Source: DATNIB01 sp035604685
Lineage (GTDB): Bacteria; Actinomycetota; Acidimicrobiia; Acidimicrobiales; RAAP-2
Assembly (NCBI GenBank): GCA_035604685.1
Contig: DATNIB010000056.1
Coordinates: 6,814-70,813 of the forward strand
Direction of reading: 5' to 3'
DNA length: 64,000 nucleotides
The translations under genes were made by a program, and so were the position numbers. Positions within the stretch are counted from its first letter, which is position 1. Every line of letters begins with the position of its first letter. Positions 25,528 to 34,298 of this stretch are shown one piece after another. The notes under the pieces are model-generated. The model had not been told where the DNA came from and ran no database searches. It saw nothing but the letters and a program-made list of their open reading frames with translations.

Positions 25528-26193
25528 GTGGTGAGCACGGCGGAACCGACCCGCGCCCGGATCATCACCGCGGCCGAGGCGCTCTTCGCCCAGCGCGGCA
25601 TCGATGGGGTCAGCCTGCGCGAGATCACCCGGGTGGCGGGCACCAAGAACACCGTGGCCCTGCAGTACCACTTCGACGACCGCGACGGGGTGGTGCGAGC
25701 CATTCTGCACAAGCACCTGCCCGAGGTGGCGGCGCGCCGGCACGCCCTCCTCGACCAGGTGGAGTCCGCCGGTTCGGCGGACCTGCGCGCGCTGAGCGGG
25801 GCGCTCGTGCACCCGTTGGCGGCCAAGCTGGAGGACGCCGACGGGGGTCTGGCCTTCCTCCAGATCTACGCGGAGCTGGTCAACCGCCCGCGGGCGGCGG
25901 TGACCCCCGAGATCCCCGACGACGGGAGCCCCCAGAGCCTGGAGCGCTGGCGGGCGCTGGTCGGCCCGCTGCTCGACCCCGAGGCGTTGCGGCTGCACCG
26001 GCGCTTCACCGCCATCCGGCTCACCGCGTTCGAGCTCGGCCGTCGGGCCGGGTCCGGCCCGCACGCCGACGACCGGTTGTTCGTGAGCCACCTGGTCGAC
26101 CTGGTCGTGGCCATCCTGGCGGCGCCCGTCTCCCAGGAGACGGTCCGGCTGGCCGACGCGCGCGACGCCACCCTCGACGTCGGACGCGCCTGA
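25528..26193 (+). CDS. TetR family regulator (PsrA/FadR-like)
   Basis: Repressor of 221 residues. DNA-binding domain at about 10-55 (IITAAEALFAQRGIDGVSLR, then TVALQYHFDDRDGVV). The C-terminal domain is rich in helices and resembles the acyl-CoA-responsive members of the family. The start is one of two consecutive GTG codons at 25528/25531. It is divergent from an acyl-CoA dehydrogenase, with a perfect palindrome between them, so derepression by an acyl-CoA ligand is the likely logic (inference). Its stop lies 1 bp from the stop of the convergent GNAT gene. Confidence 0.92.
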   Translation: MVSTAEPTRARIITAAEALFAQRGIDGVSLREITRVAGTKNTVALQYHFDDRDGVVRAILHKHLPEVAARRHALLDQVESAGSADLRALSGALVHPLAAKLEDADGGLAFLQIYAELVNRPRAAVTPEIPDDGSPQSLERWRALVGPLLDPEALRLHRRFTAIRLTAFELGRRAGSGPHADDRLFVSHLVDLVVAILAAPVSQETVRLADARDATLDVGRA

Positions 26194-26194
26194 C

Positions 26195-26845
26195 CTACCA
26201 GCTCGGGCCGCAGAAGAAGGGCAGGCAGGCCTCCAACCCTTCGATGGTGATGTCGGCGCGGCGCTGGGGCTCCCAGTGGACCCGGTCGAGGCGGAGGTTG
26301 ATCATGGCATCGGGCCGGTCGCGGCGCAGCTCGATCGTGACCCCGTTCTCCTCGTAGCCGAACGACTGCGAGACCTGTCTCGACCGCGTGTTGTCGTGGA
26401 ATGCGCCGCTGTAGGCGACCTGCGCGCCGAGACCGTCGAAGACGAGGTGCAGCATGGCCGCGCGCATCTCCTTGCCCAGACCCTGACCCTGGAACGGGCG
26501 CCCGAGCCAGGACCCGGTCTTCACGGTTCGCAGCGTGGCGAAGTTCTGCGCCATGGCGTTCTGGACGCCGACCGGGTGACCGTCGACGAAGACGGCGCCC
26601 GTGTAGTCCCAGCGGTCGGGGCGCCATTCGGCGCGGCCGCGCCACCAGTGCTGGAGTGCGGTGCGTTGGAGCGCGGGGGGCTCGACGTCGGTCCAGGGCT
26701 GGCTGAACGGCATCTCGGCCGGATCGTGGATCCCGGCGGCCGCCAGGTCGGCCAGCTCGGCCAGCTCGGGGTCGGACGGCGTCCGGAGCTCGAGGCGCGG
26801 CGTCCGGACCACCAGGTCGAAGAGCGGCCAATGGGGGAACGTCAT
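26195..26845 (-). CDS. GNAT acetyltransferase, RimJ/RimL type
   Basis: 216-residue acetyltransferase. RTPRLELRTPSDPELAELADL opens the domain, the acetyl-CoA loop is GRPFQGQGLGKEMRAAML, and SGAFHDNTRSRQVSQSFGYEENG is the typical RimJ/L C-terminal motif. The substrate could be a protein N-terminus or a small amine. It lies 86 bp downstream of the serine hydrolase gene on the same strand and may be the last gene of the long leftward directon. Confidence 0.9.
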   Translation of the reverse strand: MTFPHWPLFDLVVRTPRLELRTPSDPELAELADLAAAGIHDPAEMPFSQPWTDVEPPALQRTALQHWWRGRAEWRPDRWDYTGAVFVDGHPVGVQNAMAQNFATLRTVKTGSWLGRPFQGQGLGKEMRAAMLHLVFDGLGAQVAYSGAFHDNTRSRQVSQSFGYEENGVTIELRRDRPDAMINLRLDRVHWEPQRRADITIEGLEACLPFFCGPSW

Positions 26846-26931
26846 CGCGTCATTGTCGCTCCGCGACTGGAGCCCTGCTCGCCTGGACGCATTTGGTTCC
26901 TCTGGGCGGGCTGCCCCGGAAGACCGAAGAC

Positions 26932-28167
26932 TTAGGGCCGGGGCCCCGATTGGTGGTGCATCCCCCGGTCGGGCTCCGCCGCGACGGCGGCGACCGGCGG
27001 GGCGCCGAGGGAGTCGTAGATGGCATCGATCAGCGCTCGGTTCCGCGGGTTCTGCCAGCGCGGGCCCATCGTGTTCATCACGTAGCCGAAGGCCACGCCG
27101 GCCGCCGGGTCGCAGAAGCCGACCGAGCCACCCGCCCCGAAGTGGCCGAAGGCGCCTGGGTTGGGGCCGAGCGGTCGCTCGGGCTGGGTCAGCTGGAAGC
27201 CGAGGCCGAAGCGCGACGGGCGGTGCAGGATGAGGTCCGGGCCCGACACCTGCTCCTCGACGGCGGCCGCCAGGGCGTCGGCGGTGGCCAGCAGCACCCC
27301 GTCGACCGAGCCGCCGGCTGCGAGGGCTTGGAAGACCCGGGCCACGCCACGTGCGCTGGCGTGCCCATTGGTGGACGGGATCTCGGCCGCCCGCCAGGCC
27401 CGCGTGTTGACCACCCCCGTGCCCGATAGCCCCGACGGGTTGCCGTACGCGTTGTACTCCATGAGCTGCTCGACGGTCAGGCCGTCGGGTTGAGACTCAG
27501 GCAATGGTGTGTCGTGGCCCAAGAACCGCGCCACCCGGTCGTCGTGGTTCGAGCCGAGGCCGAAGTGGACGTCGGCCTCGAGCGGCCCGGCCACCCGCTC
27601 ACGGAAGAACCGGCCCATGCGTTGCCCGCTCACGCGGCGGACCACCTCTCCCACGAGGTAGCCGAACGTGTTCACGTGGTAGCCGTGCGCCGACCCCGGT
27701 TCCCACCACGGCACCTCGGCCGCCAGCGCGTCGCACATGGCCGACCAGTCGAGCATGGCACCGGGCGGGAGGCGGTGCCGTATGGCCGGCAGCCCTGCCT
27801 GATGGGAGAGCACCTGGCGCAGCGTCACGTCCCCCTTGCCGCCGGCCGCGAACTCGGGCCAGGAGCGCCGCACGGACGCGTCGACATCGAGCGCACCGTC
27901 AGAGACGAGCCGCAGGGCGCACACGGTGGTCATCGCCTTGCCGATCGAGAACATGTTGACGAGCGTGTCGGGCGCCCACGCGCGACCGGCCTCCTCGTCC
28001 GCCCAGCCTCCGCAGAGGTCGACCACGACGCGCCCGCCCACCGACAGGCAGACGGCGGCCCCGCGCTCGCCGTGCTGGGCGAAGTTGCCGGCGAACGCCT
28101 CCCGCACGGGTTCGAAGCGGGCGTCGCAGAGCCCCGAGATGGGGACGCTCGATCGGCCGGTCAGCAT
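26932..28167 (-). CDS. Serine beta-lactamase-like hydrolase (EstB/class C fold)
   Basis: Cytoplasmic serine esterase or peptidase of the penicillin-binding-protein-like fold, 411 residues. Catalytic SxxK is SIGK at 74-77, followed by the Tyr region HGYHVNTFGYLVG (about 161-173) and the C-terminal HFGAGGSVGFCDP that replaces KTG. No signal peptide is seen, which argues for an EstB-like esterase rather than a beta-lactamase. The ATG at 28167 has GGAGGGG just upstream and is preferred to 28191. It follows the ferritin-like gene by 48 bp. Confidence 0.9.
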   Translation of the reverse strand: MLTGRSSVPISGLCDARFEPVREAFAGNFAQHGERGAAVCLSVGGRVVVDLCGGWADEEAGRAWAPDTLVNMFSIGKAMTTVCALRLVSDGALDVDASVRRSWPEFAAGGKGDVTLRQVLSHQAGLPAIRHRLPPGAMLDWSAMCDALAAEVPWWEPGSAHGYHVNTFGYLVGEVVRRVSGQRMGRFFRERVAGPLEADVHFGLGSNHDDRVARFLGHDTPLPESQPDGLTVEQLMEYNAYGNPSGLSGTGVVNTRAWRAAEIPSTNGHASARGVARVFQALAAGGSVDGVLLATADALAAAVEEQVSGPDLILHRPSRFGLGFQLTQPERPLGPNPGAFGHFGAGGSVGFCDPAAGVAFGYVMNTMGPRWQNPRNRALIDAIYDSLGAPPVAAVAAEPDRGMHHQSGPRP

Positions 28168-28215
28168 GGTCCCCTCCGGCTGGCAGCGCAACGGAGCGGG
28201 ACGCCGGCTCGTCGC

Positions 28216-29271
28216 TCAGCCGGCTTCGGGGGATGGGACCGAGCCGAGCGCGTGGAATTCCTCGAGGATCGACGCCCGCCGACGGTGGTGGGCGAGGGCA
28301 CCCTCCACCTCGCGTCGAGCGCTCTCGACCGCGGCCCGCCGGTTGCCGCCGACGGACTGGGCGAAGGCGTAGTCCCAGAAGTCCCCGATGACCTGCTGGC
28401 CCGGGTGCCGCCGCCCGGCGAGGTCGATGAGCGTGCGGTCGCGCAGCTCGGTCAGCGCCGTGCGCAGGTAGCCGACGTGGGGCGCCTCGTCTTGTCGGAT
28501 GTAGGAGACGAGCCGTGCCGCCTCCCCCTCGCCCGACACGAGCTCGGTGTCCGACAGCACCTCCTCGGCCCAGGCGAAGGCCCGGTAGGCCGACAGCTCG
28601 ATGAGCAGGATCCGGGTCATGCGCTCGATCAGCGCCCCGAGCGAGGCGTCCAGGTCGTCGATCCCGCCGGGCCGGGCGGTCGGGGCACCGGGCGCGACGC
28701 GCCCGAGCGTCGTGTTCTCGATGAGGGACTGCTCTTCTTCTTTCGACAGCGGATGCTCGAAGGCGATGTCGCGCGTGGCGTACCACATCTGCTTGTGCCC
28801 GGCCTCCTCGCCGAACCCCGCCTCGTCGCGGGCGTGTGCCTCGAGCAAGCCGCGGTCGAGGTGGACCAGCGCGGTGCCCGTTACATCCTCCTCCACGAAC
28901 TGCTGGATGTTCTCCACGTTGCAGGTCCGGATCACGGCGCCGAACCCCTCGACCGTCCCGATCCGGGTGAGCGTGGCGACGAGCGGCTCGCGCACGCCCT
29001 CGCCGAGGAGGTACTTCGCCTGAGCCGCGTTCGGGTAGTGCTCCGGCCAGGTGTCGAGGGGCACGTCGAGGATCGCGGTCCCGAACGTCTCCCTGTGCTG
29101 CTGCTGCCACGCCTCGATGGCGCCCGTACGGAAGCGGGTGCGCGGGGAGACGTACGCGCCGTCCGCACCGAAGCCGCCGTGGCAGCGGACGCCCGCCACG
29201 ATCAGCGGCTCCACGATGGCGTGGGTCGCCAGGAGCTCTTCAGCCGTGTACTCGGTTGCCAGATCTGCCAT
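28216..29271 (-). CDS. Ferritin-like diiron-type protein of unknown function
   Basis: 351 residues, alpha-helical, with two ExxH metal-ligand motifs in the order expected for a four-helix diiron bundle: Glu156-x-x-His159 in GFGEEAGHKQMW, Glu225 in RILLIELSAYRAF and Glu262-x-x-His265 in RQDEAPHVGYLR. It could be an oxygenase or oxidase acting on a product of the surrounding acyl-CoA pathway. No named family was recognised. The start has GGAGG upstream. It lies 17 bp after the aldo/keto reductase stop and 48 bp before the serine hydrolase, so co-transcription is likely. Confidence 0.75.
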   Translation of the reverse strand: MADLATEYTAEELLATHAIVEPLIVAGVRCHGGFGADGAYVSPRTRFRTGAIEAWQQQHRETFGTAILDVPLDTWPEHYPNAAQAKYLLGEGVREPLVATLTRIGTVEGFGAVIRTCNVENIQQFVEEDVTGTALVHLDRGLLEAHARDEAGFGEEAGHKQMWYATRDIAFEHPLSKEEEQSLIENTTLGRVAPGAPTARPGGIDDLDASLGALIERMTRILLIELSAYRAFAWAEEVLSDTELVSGEGEAARLVSYIRQDEAPHVGYLRTALTELRDRTLIDLAGRRHPGQQVIGDFWDYAFAQSVGGNRRAAVESARREVEGALAHHRRRASILEEFHALGSVPSPEAG

Positions 29272-29288
29272 GCGGTGAGCCTCCTCAG

Positions 29289-30248
29289 TCAGTCCGGGCG
29301 CTGTCCGATGCTGCGCAGTCGAGCGAGCACCGCGGGCTCGAGGGTTCGGGCCAGCGCGACCCCGGCCGCACTCTCTGCCAGCTGCTCGGGGCGCGTCGCC
29401 CCGACGAGCGTGCTCGCCGTCAGCGGATTGGCTGCGGCGAAGGTCACCGCCAGGGTGGCCGGCGACTCGCCCAACTCATCCGCGAGCCGGCACAGCCGGT
29501 CGGCGATCTCAAGCGACTTAGTGGTCGCCGGACTCGAGAGCGAGTCCTTCATCCGCCCGTCGGCCGTCCCGCTCCGGTACTTGCCGGTCAGGATCCCGCC
29601 GAAGAGCACGAACGAGGCCACGAGACCCGCCCCGGCCCGCTCGATCACCGTGGTCATCTGGGGGTTCTCCACGACCGAGCGCCCGGCCAGGCTGTAGGGG
29701 AGTTGCGCCGCGCACGGCGGCGGGTAGTCGCGCGAGGCGGCGAACTCGACCGCCTCAGCGAACCGGTCGGCCGGCCAATTGACGATGCCCCAGGCCCTGG
29801 CCTTCCCGTCGCGCACGAGACCGACGACGTCCTCGACGAGCTCGCTCACGCCCAAGCCCTCGGGCGGCGGATTGGCGTAGATGAGGTCGATGTAGTCGAA
29901 CTGCATCCGTCCGAGCGAGCCGTCAAGCTCTGCTGCCGCGCCCTCCTGCGGCCAGAACTCCCACCAGAGCTTGTTGGCCACTACGGTCTCTGACCTCGGC
30001 CACCGGGCAGTGCGGAACAGCTCGCCGAACAGCACCTCGGAGTAGCCGGTCGGGATCGGCGCCCGGCCGGTGTCATCGTTGTACCGGGCGTCGTCGAGGA
30101 ACGTCACGCCGAGCCGTCGGGCCGCAGCCATGACGGCCAGGCCCTCGTCCTTCGGGAGGCGCTCAAACGTCTTCCACGAGCCGAGTGCCAGCTCCGAGAC
30201 GACCAGGTCGCTCGCACCGAGCTTGACCGCCGCCTCGCCGCTCATCAC
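29289..30248 (-). CDS. Aldo/keto reductase with Asn in place of the catalytic His
   Basis: NADPH-dependent carbonyl reductase of the AKR (TIM barrel) superfamily, 319 residues. The tetrad positions read Asp52/53 and Tyr56 (LDDARYND), Lys93 (NKLWW) and Asn126 (DLIYANPPP), where most AKRs have His. Asn at this place is also known in the Kv-beta potassium-channel subunit group. C-terminal cofactor contacts are in STLVGATRPEQLAES. The start is GTG 30248 or the following ATG. It begins 39 bp after the MmgE/PrpD stop and may continue the same transcript. Confidence 0.9.
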   Translation of the reverse strand: MMSGEAAVKLGASDLVVSELALGSWKTFERLPKDEGLAVMAAARRLGVTFLDDARYNDDTGRAPIPTGYSEVLFGELFRTARWPRSETVVANKLWWEFWPQEGAAAELDGSLGRMQFDYIDLIYANPPPEGLGVSELVEDVVGLVRDGKARAWGIVNWPADRFAEAVEFAASRDYPPPCAAQLPYSLAGRSVVENPQMTTVIERAGAGLVASFVLFGGILTGKYRSGTADGRMKDSLSSPATTKSLEIADRLCRLADELGESPATLAVTFAAANPLTASTLVGATRPEQLAESAAGVALARTLEPAVLARLRSIGQRPD

Positions 30249-30287
30249 CCCAGGGTAACGGTGATCGGGGCGTCACCCCGGTCCCGC

Positions 30288-31679
30288 TCAGCCGAGAACC
30301 GGCGCAGTGAGGGCGAGCAGGCCCCGGACGTCGCCCAGCTCCCCCAGTCGCGCGACCAGGTCGGCCAATCGGCCCGCGGCGGGGGGGCCGACCACCGGAG
30401 CGCTCAGCGCGTCGAACTTGGCGCGCAGCCGGCGGCCCTGTTCGGCGACGTCCTTCTCGGGAGCCGAGACGTCGTGCGCGAACGAGAGTGTCCGGCCGTC
30501 GCGCAGCACCACGTCGACGGCGGTCGGTCCGCCGCCCGCGCGGTCGACGACCACGTCGATTCGCCGGCGCAACGCCACCAGTGCGGGGTCCTGCGCGATC
30601 TGGTCGCTGAAGGTCTCGATCGACGCGGTGTCGATGCCGGAGAGGGCGAGGGCGCCGGTGTGACGGAGGCTGAACTTCACCTCCAACCCGGTTTCGGGTT
30701 CGGCGATGGCGCACATGCGCATCTGGGCGGGTTCGGCATGGACGGTGGCCGATACCACGTCGCCGGCGTCGAAGCCCTCGCGTCGGCGGAGGCGTCCCAA
30801 GCCCTCGATCGCCGAGTGCGTCTGGAAGCAGGCGGCGTGGTACTTGAACAGGTTGGACCGCAGGTACCAGCCGCCCGCTGGGTCAGACAAGGCCCGCGCC
30901 GCGTCGAACGAGGTGCTGTGGGTCTCGGCGAAACCCTGCAGCGTCTCGATGGCGCCCGGCGCCGCGCTGAAGCCGCGCACCGCCAGGCGGGCGGCCAGGA
31001 GCCCGGCGGCCGAGGCCCGCCCGGCGTGGAAGGGCTTGGCCATCGTGCCGAACATCGACTTGATCCCCGACGCCTGGGCGGCCGCCAGGCCGATGGCCAT
31101 CTCGGCCTGCCAAGGGTCGGCCCCGAGCAGCCGGGCGCAGGCCAGGGCGGCCCCGAAGGTGCCGACAGTGCCGGTCGCGTGGAAGCCGCGCTGGTAGTGC
31201 TCACCGCCGAGCGCCCGGGCCACCTTGCACTCGGCCTCGTACCCGGCCACGAACGCGCAGAGGACGTCTGTCCCCGACGCCCCGGTCCACTCCGCCAGCG
31301 CCAGGAGGCCGGCCAGGATCGGCACGCTCGGGTGGCCGTACATGGACTCGTTGACGTCGTCGTAGTCGAGGGCGTGCGACGCCGTCCCGTTGGCGAGCGC
31401 CGCGTCGTGGATGGAGAGCCGTTCGGTCCGCCCGATGAGCGTGGCGCCAGTTCCCTGGCTGGTGGCAGCGGAGTCGAGGAGCTCTTGGCACACGATCCGA
31501 GACACGTCCTCCTGGGCCCCGGCCAGCGTCACGCCGAGCCAGTCGAGGACGCACTGACGGGCGATCTCGACGACATCGTCGGGCACCTGGGCGAGGTTGA
31601 GCGAGACCGCCCCCTCGGCGATCTGGGCGCTGAGGCCCGGCGCGCCCTCGGCCGGGGTGCCCTCGGCCGGTGTGCTCAT
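30288..31679 (-). CDS. MmgE/PrpD family protein
   Basis: 463-residue member of the family that contains 2-methylcitrate dehydratase (PrpD), cis-aconitate decarboxylase and iminodisuccinate epimerase. Family blocks: CVLDWLGVTLAG, NGTASHALDYDDV, AGYEAECKVAR, RGFHATGTVGTFGAAL, MFGTMAKPFHAGRAS and FKYHAACFQTHSAIE. Residues D and H in the SHALDYDDV block and the KPFHAG block line the active site. The ATG at 31679 overlaps the CitE stop by ATGA. Next to a CoA-transferase, two hotdog proteins and a citramalyl-CoA-lyase-like enzyme, a role on a tricarboxylate or itaconate-type substrate is plausible. Confidence 0.92.
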   Translation of the reverse strand: MSTPAEGTPAEGAPGLSAQIAEGAVSLNLAQVPDDVVEIARQCVLDWLGVTLAGAQEDVSRIVCQELLDSAATSQGTGATLIGRTERLSIHDAALANGTASHALDYDDVNESMYGHPSVPILAGLLALAEWTGASGTDVLCAFVAGYEAECKVARALGGEHYQRGFHATGTVGTFGAALACARLLGADPWQAEMAIGLAAAQASGIKSMFGTMAKPFHAGRASAAGLLAARLAVRGFSAAPGAIETLQGFAETHSTSFDAARALSDPAGGWYLRSNLFKYHAACFQTHSAIEGLGRLRRREGFDAGDVVSATVHAEPAQMRMCAIAEPETGLEVKFSLRHTGALALSGIDTASIETFSDQIAQDPALVALRRRIDVVVDRAGGGPTAVDVVLRDGRTLSFAHDVSAPEKDVAEQGRRLRAKFDALSAPVVGPPAAGRLADLVARLGELGDVRGLLALTAPVLG

Positions 31680-32593
31680 GCCAGCCCGGCCAGCTGGGCG
31701 CGGTGCAGGACGGTCTCGAAGATGCGAGCCGTGGCCGCGTCGATCATCACCCCGTCCAGGTTGGCGGCCCCGTCGCCCGCGGCCTCGGCCCGCCGCACGG
31801 CCTCGACCACCTTTCGGGCGCGGTCGATCTCTGCCTCGGTGGGGGAGAAGACCTCGTTGGCCAGCGCGACCTGGTCCGGGTGGATGGCCCACTTGCCGAC
31901 GGCGCCGAGCGTGGTGGCCCATCCCGCCTCGCGTCGGTACCCGGCGGCGTCGCGGAAGTTGGCGAACGGTCCGTCGATGGCGTCGAGGCCGTTGGCGCGG
32001 GCGGCCACGATCATGCGGTTCCGTGCGTAGTGCCAGATATCGCCCGGATACCGTTCGCCCGTCTCACCCACGTGGCCGAGTCGGATGCCCTGGCTGGCCG
32101 AGAGGTCGCCCACGCCCAAGATGAGCGCCTCGAGTCGCGGACAGCAGCCGGCGATCTCCTCGACCCGGGCCAGGGCCTCGGTCTCTTCGATGAGGACCTC
32201 GATGCCGATACGACCCGGGGTGAGGCCGAGCTTGTCCTCCAGCTGGCTGAGCGCGGTATCGACGAACCAGACGTCTCGGGGCGCCTTCACCTTGGGCACG
32301 ATCACCACGTCGAGCGCGGCGCCGGCGCCGGTCACCACCGCCTCGAGGTCGTCGTGGCACCACTCGGTGTGGACCCCGTTGATGCGGACGGCCTTCGTCT
32401 TGGCCCCCCAGTCGAGCGAAGCGAGCGCGGCGGCAATGGGCGCCCGAGCCCCCGCCTTCTGGGTGGGCGCGACCGCGTCCTCCAGGTCCAAGAAGACGAG
32501 ATCGGCCTCGCTGCCGGCCGCCTTGGTCATCATCTTGTCGCTGGTGCCCGGCGTGGACAGTTCGCTGCGGCGGAGTCGGGAGGGTCGGGTCAT
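31676..32593 (-). CDS. CitE-like HpcH/HpaI lyase (citramalyl-/malyl-CoA lyase type)
   Basis: TIM-barrel Mg2+-dependent aldolase of 305 residues that cleaves 3-hydroxyacyl-CoA esters such as (S)-citramalyl-CoA or malyl-CoA to acetyl-CoA or propionyl-CoA plus an oxoacid. Seen: RSELSTPGTS, FLDLEDAVAP (Asp36, Glu38, Asp39), Arg70 in VRINGV, Mg ligands Glu136 (EVLIEETEAL) and Asp163 (LGVGDLS), and KWAIHPDQV near the end. It overlaps its upstream and downstream neighbours by 4 nt each. The neighbouring CoA-transferase and MaoC hydratases supply the preceding activation and hydration steps. Confidence 0.93.
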   Translation of the reverse strand: MTRPSRLRRSELSTPGTSDKMMTKAAGSEADLVFLDLEDAVAPTQKAGARAPIAAALASLDWGAKTKAVRINGVHTEWCHDDLEAVVTGAGAALDVVIVPKVKAPRDVWFVDTALSQLEDKLGLTPGRIGIEVLIEETEALARVEEIAGCCPRLEALILGVGDLSASQGIRLGHVGETGERYPGDIWHYARNRMIVAARANGLDAIDGPFANFRDAAGYRREAGWATTLGAVGKWAIHPDQVALANEVFSPTEAEIDRARKVVEAVRRAEAAGDGAANLDGVMIDAATARIFETVLHRAQLAGLA

Positions 32594-33813
32594 GGGTCTC
32601 CTTCGAGTTCGGCCAGTACCTCGTCGGTGTGCTCCCCGAGCCGCGGGGCCCGCCGCACCACACCGGTCGGCGTGGCGGTGCACTTGATGGGGGAGTTGGG
32701 GAACACGACCGGTCGGGCGAGCCCCGGTTGCTCGAGGGCGACCAGCATCTGTCGCGCGCGCAGGTGCGGGTCCTCGCACAGGTCGGCCGCCGTGTGGACC
32801 GGTCCGACCGGGACCTGGCCACCCAGCGCGTCGAGCACCTGGGCGTTTGTGCGGGCCGACGTCCACTCGGTCATCACCTGGCGGACGAATGCGGCGTGCT
32901 GCATGCGGTGGCCGTTGGTATCGGTCCGCTCATCGGTGATGAGTTCGGGCCGGCCCATGATGGTGCAGAGGATCCGCCAGTGCTTGGCTGACGGCGCGGC
33001 GATGGCGCACTTGCCGTCCGCCGTCGGGTACAGATCGAACGGCGCCAGTTGGGGATGGCCGTTGCCGTTCGGCCCGGTGACCTGGCCGGTATAGGAGTAG
33101 CGGTAGACGATGGACTCCGAGAGCGCCGCCAGGGCGTCGACCATCGCCACGTCGAGGAACTGGCCCTCCCCGGTCGCCCGCGCGTGCAGCAGGGCGGCTG
33201 TGATGCCGAGGGCGGCGACGGTGGCCGGGTAGAGGTCCCCGATGCTCGGGCCGACCCGGTAGGTCTCACCCTGCTCGCTGCCGGTGAAGCTGACGACGCC
33301 CCCCATCGCCTGGGCCACGACGTCGTAGGCGGGCCAGTCGACGTACGGGCTCTCGGCGGTGCGCGGGTCGCCGAAGCCGCGGATGGCGGCGTAGACCAGT
33401 CGGGGGTGGCCGGTCGCCAGCGACTCGTAGGAGAGATCGAGGCGGTCCATGACCCCGGCCCGGAAGTTCTCCACCAGAGCGTCGGCGCCGTGCGCCAGCC
33501 GGCGCAGCGTCTTCTTGCCGTCGTCGGTCTTGAGGTCGAGCACCACGCCGCGCTTGTTGCGGTTGATGCTGGCGAAGTACCCGCCGTAGGCGCGCTCTGT
33601 GTCCTCCTCGGCGAAGGGCGGGAGATGGCGGGACATGTCGCCCTCGGGCGGCTCGATCTTGATCACGTCCGCCCCGAGGTCGGCCAGCAGCATGGTGCAG
33701 AAGGGGCCGGCCAGGGCCTGGGTGAGGTCGACGATGCGGATCCCGACGAGCGGCCCGCTCGGCTGGTCGAGAGGAGCGGCCGCTCCCTCGTGGGCGCGCC
33801 GGAAATCGCTCAC
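32590..33813 (-). CDS. Class III (CaiB/BaiF) CoA-transferase
   Basis: Family III CoA-transferase of 407 residues that moves CoA between carboxylic acids. The interlocked-dimer fold is shown by IRIVDLTQALAGPFCTMLLADLGADVIKIE split into LTQALAGPFC and GADVIKIEPP, and by NRNKRGVVLDLK. The catalytic Asp193 lies in GPSIGDLYPAT. C-terminal VPVGPVHTAADLCEDPHLRAR matches the family. Relatives include itaconate/succinyl-CoA transferase and mesaconyl-CoA C1-C4 transferase. The GTG at 33813 overlaps the upstream MaoC stop (GTGA), and its own stop overlaps the CitE start. Confidence 0.93.
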   Translation of the reverse strand: MSDFRRAHEGAAAPLDQPSGPLVGIRIVDLTQALAGPFCTMLLADLGADVIKIEPPEGDMSRHLPPFAEEDTERAYGGYFASINRNKRGVVLDLKTDDGKKTLRRLAHGADALVENFRAGVMDRLDLSYESLATGHPRLVYAAIRGFGDPRTAESPYVDWPAYDVVAQAMGGVVSFTGSEQGETYRVGPSIGDLYPATVAALGITAALLHARATGEGQFLDVAMVDALAALSESIVYRYSYTGQVTGPNGNGHPQLAPFDLYPTADGKCAIAAPSAKHWRILCTIMGRPELITDERTDTNGHRMQHAAFVRQVMTEWTSARTNAQVLDALGGQVPVGPVHTAADLCEDPHLRARQMLVALEQPGLARPVVFPNSPIKCTATPTGVVRRAPRLGEHTDEVLAELEGDP

Positions 33814-34298
33814 CGGGCCCCCCAGTGGCTGCGGCGTTTCACGAGGACGGTCCGCTCCCCGGTGAAGACCAGTCGGCCGTCCTGGGTGGTCCCGGAGTGG
33901 GCGAAGCGGACCACGCCCGCGTCGTCGCGATCGGCGGGGTCACAGGAGAGCACCTCGCTGAAGGCCGTGAGCGTGTCGCCGTGGTGCACGGGCGCCCGGA
34001 ACCGCAGGTGGTCGAGGCCGACCTCGGCCAGTGCGTTCTCGGCGGTGTCCTGGCTGGCCAGCCCGACCACCATCGACGCCGTGAGGAGGCCGAAGACGAC
34101 GCGCCCGTCGCCGAGCGGCGACCCGCGCAGGTAGTCCTCGTTCCAGTGAGCCTGTGCGGTGTTCATCACCAGCTTCGCCATGGCGCTGGCCTCGACCTCG
34201 CCCACCGTGGCGCTCCGCGCGTGGCGGATCCGCTGGCCCGGCGCGAAATCCTCGAAGTAGTTGTGCGCGCCGGTGAGCGACGACAGCGGACCGCTCAC
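33810..34298 (-). CDS. MaoC-like hotdog protein 1 (putative enoyl-CoA hydratase)
   Basis: Single hotdog-fold protein of 162 residues: NYFEDFAPGQRIRHARSATV, then NTAQAHWNEDYLRGSPLGDGRVVFGLLTASM, then VGLDHLRFRAPVHHGDTL. The position of the usual hydratase motif GDxNPxH reads NTAQAHWN, so it lacks the canonical Asp and may be half of a heteromeric hydratase with the other hotdog protein of the operon. The GTG at 34298 overlaps the upstream stop by 4 nt (GTGA); the frame upstream is open but unrelated. Confidence 0.88.
   Translation of the reverse strand: MSGPLSSLTGAHNYFEDFAPGQRIRHARSATVGEVEASAMAKLVMNTAQAHWNEDYLRGSPLGDGRVVFGLLTASMVVGLASQDTAENALAEVGLDHLRFRAPVHHGDTLTAFSEVLSCDPADRDDAGVVRFAHSGTTQDGRLVFTGERTVLVKRRSHWGAR

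Noticed and set aside
27490..29697. 735-codon open frame on the plus strand
   Set aside because: Antisense to the serine hydrolase, ferritin-like and reductase genes, which have clear motifs and ribosome-binding sites; low-complexity translation.
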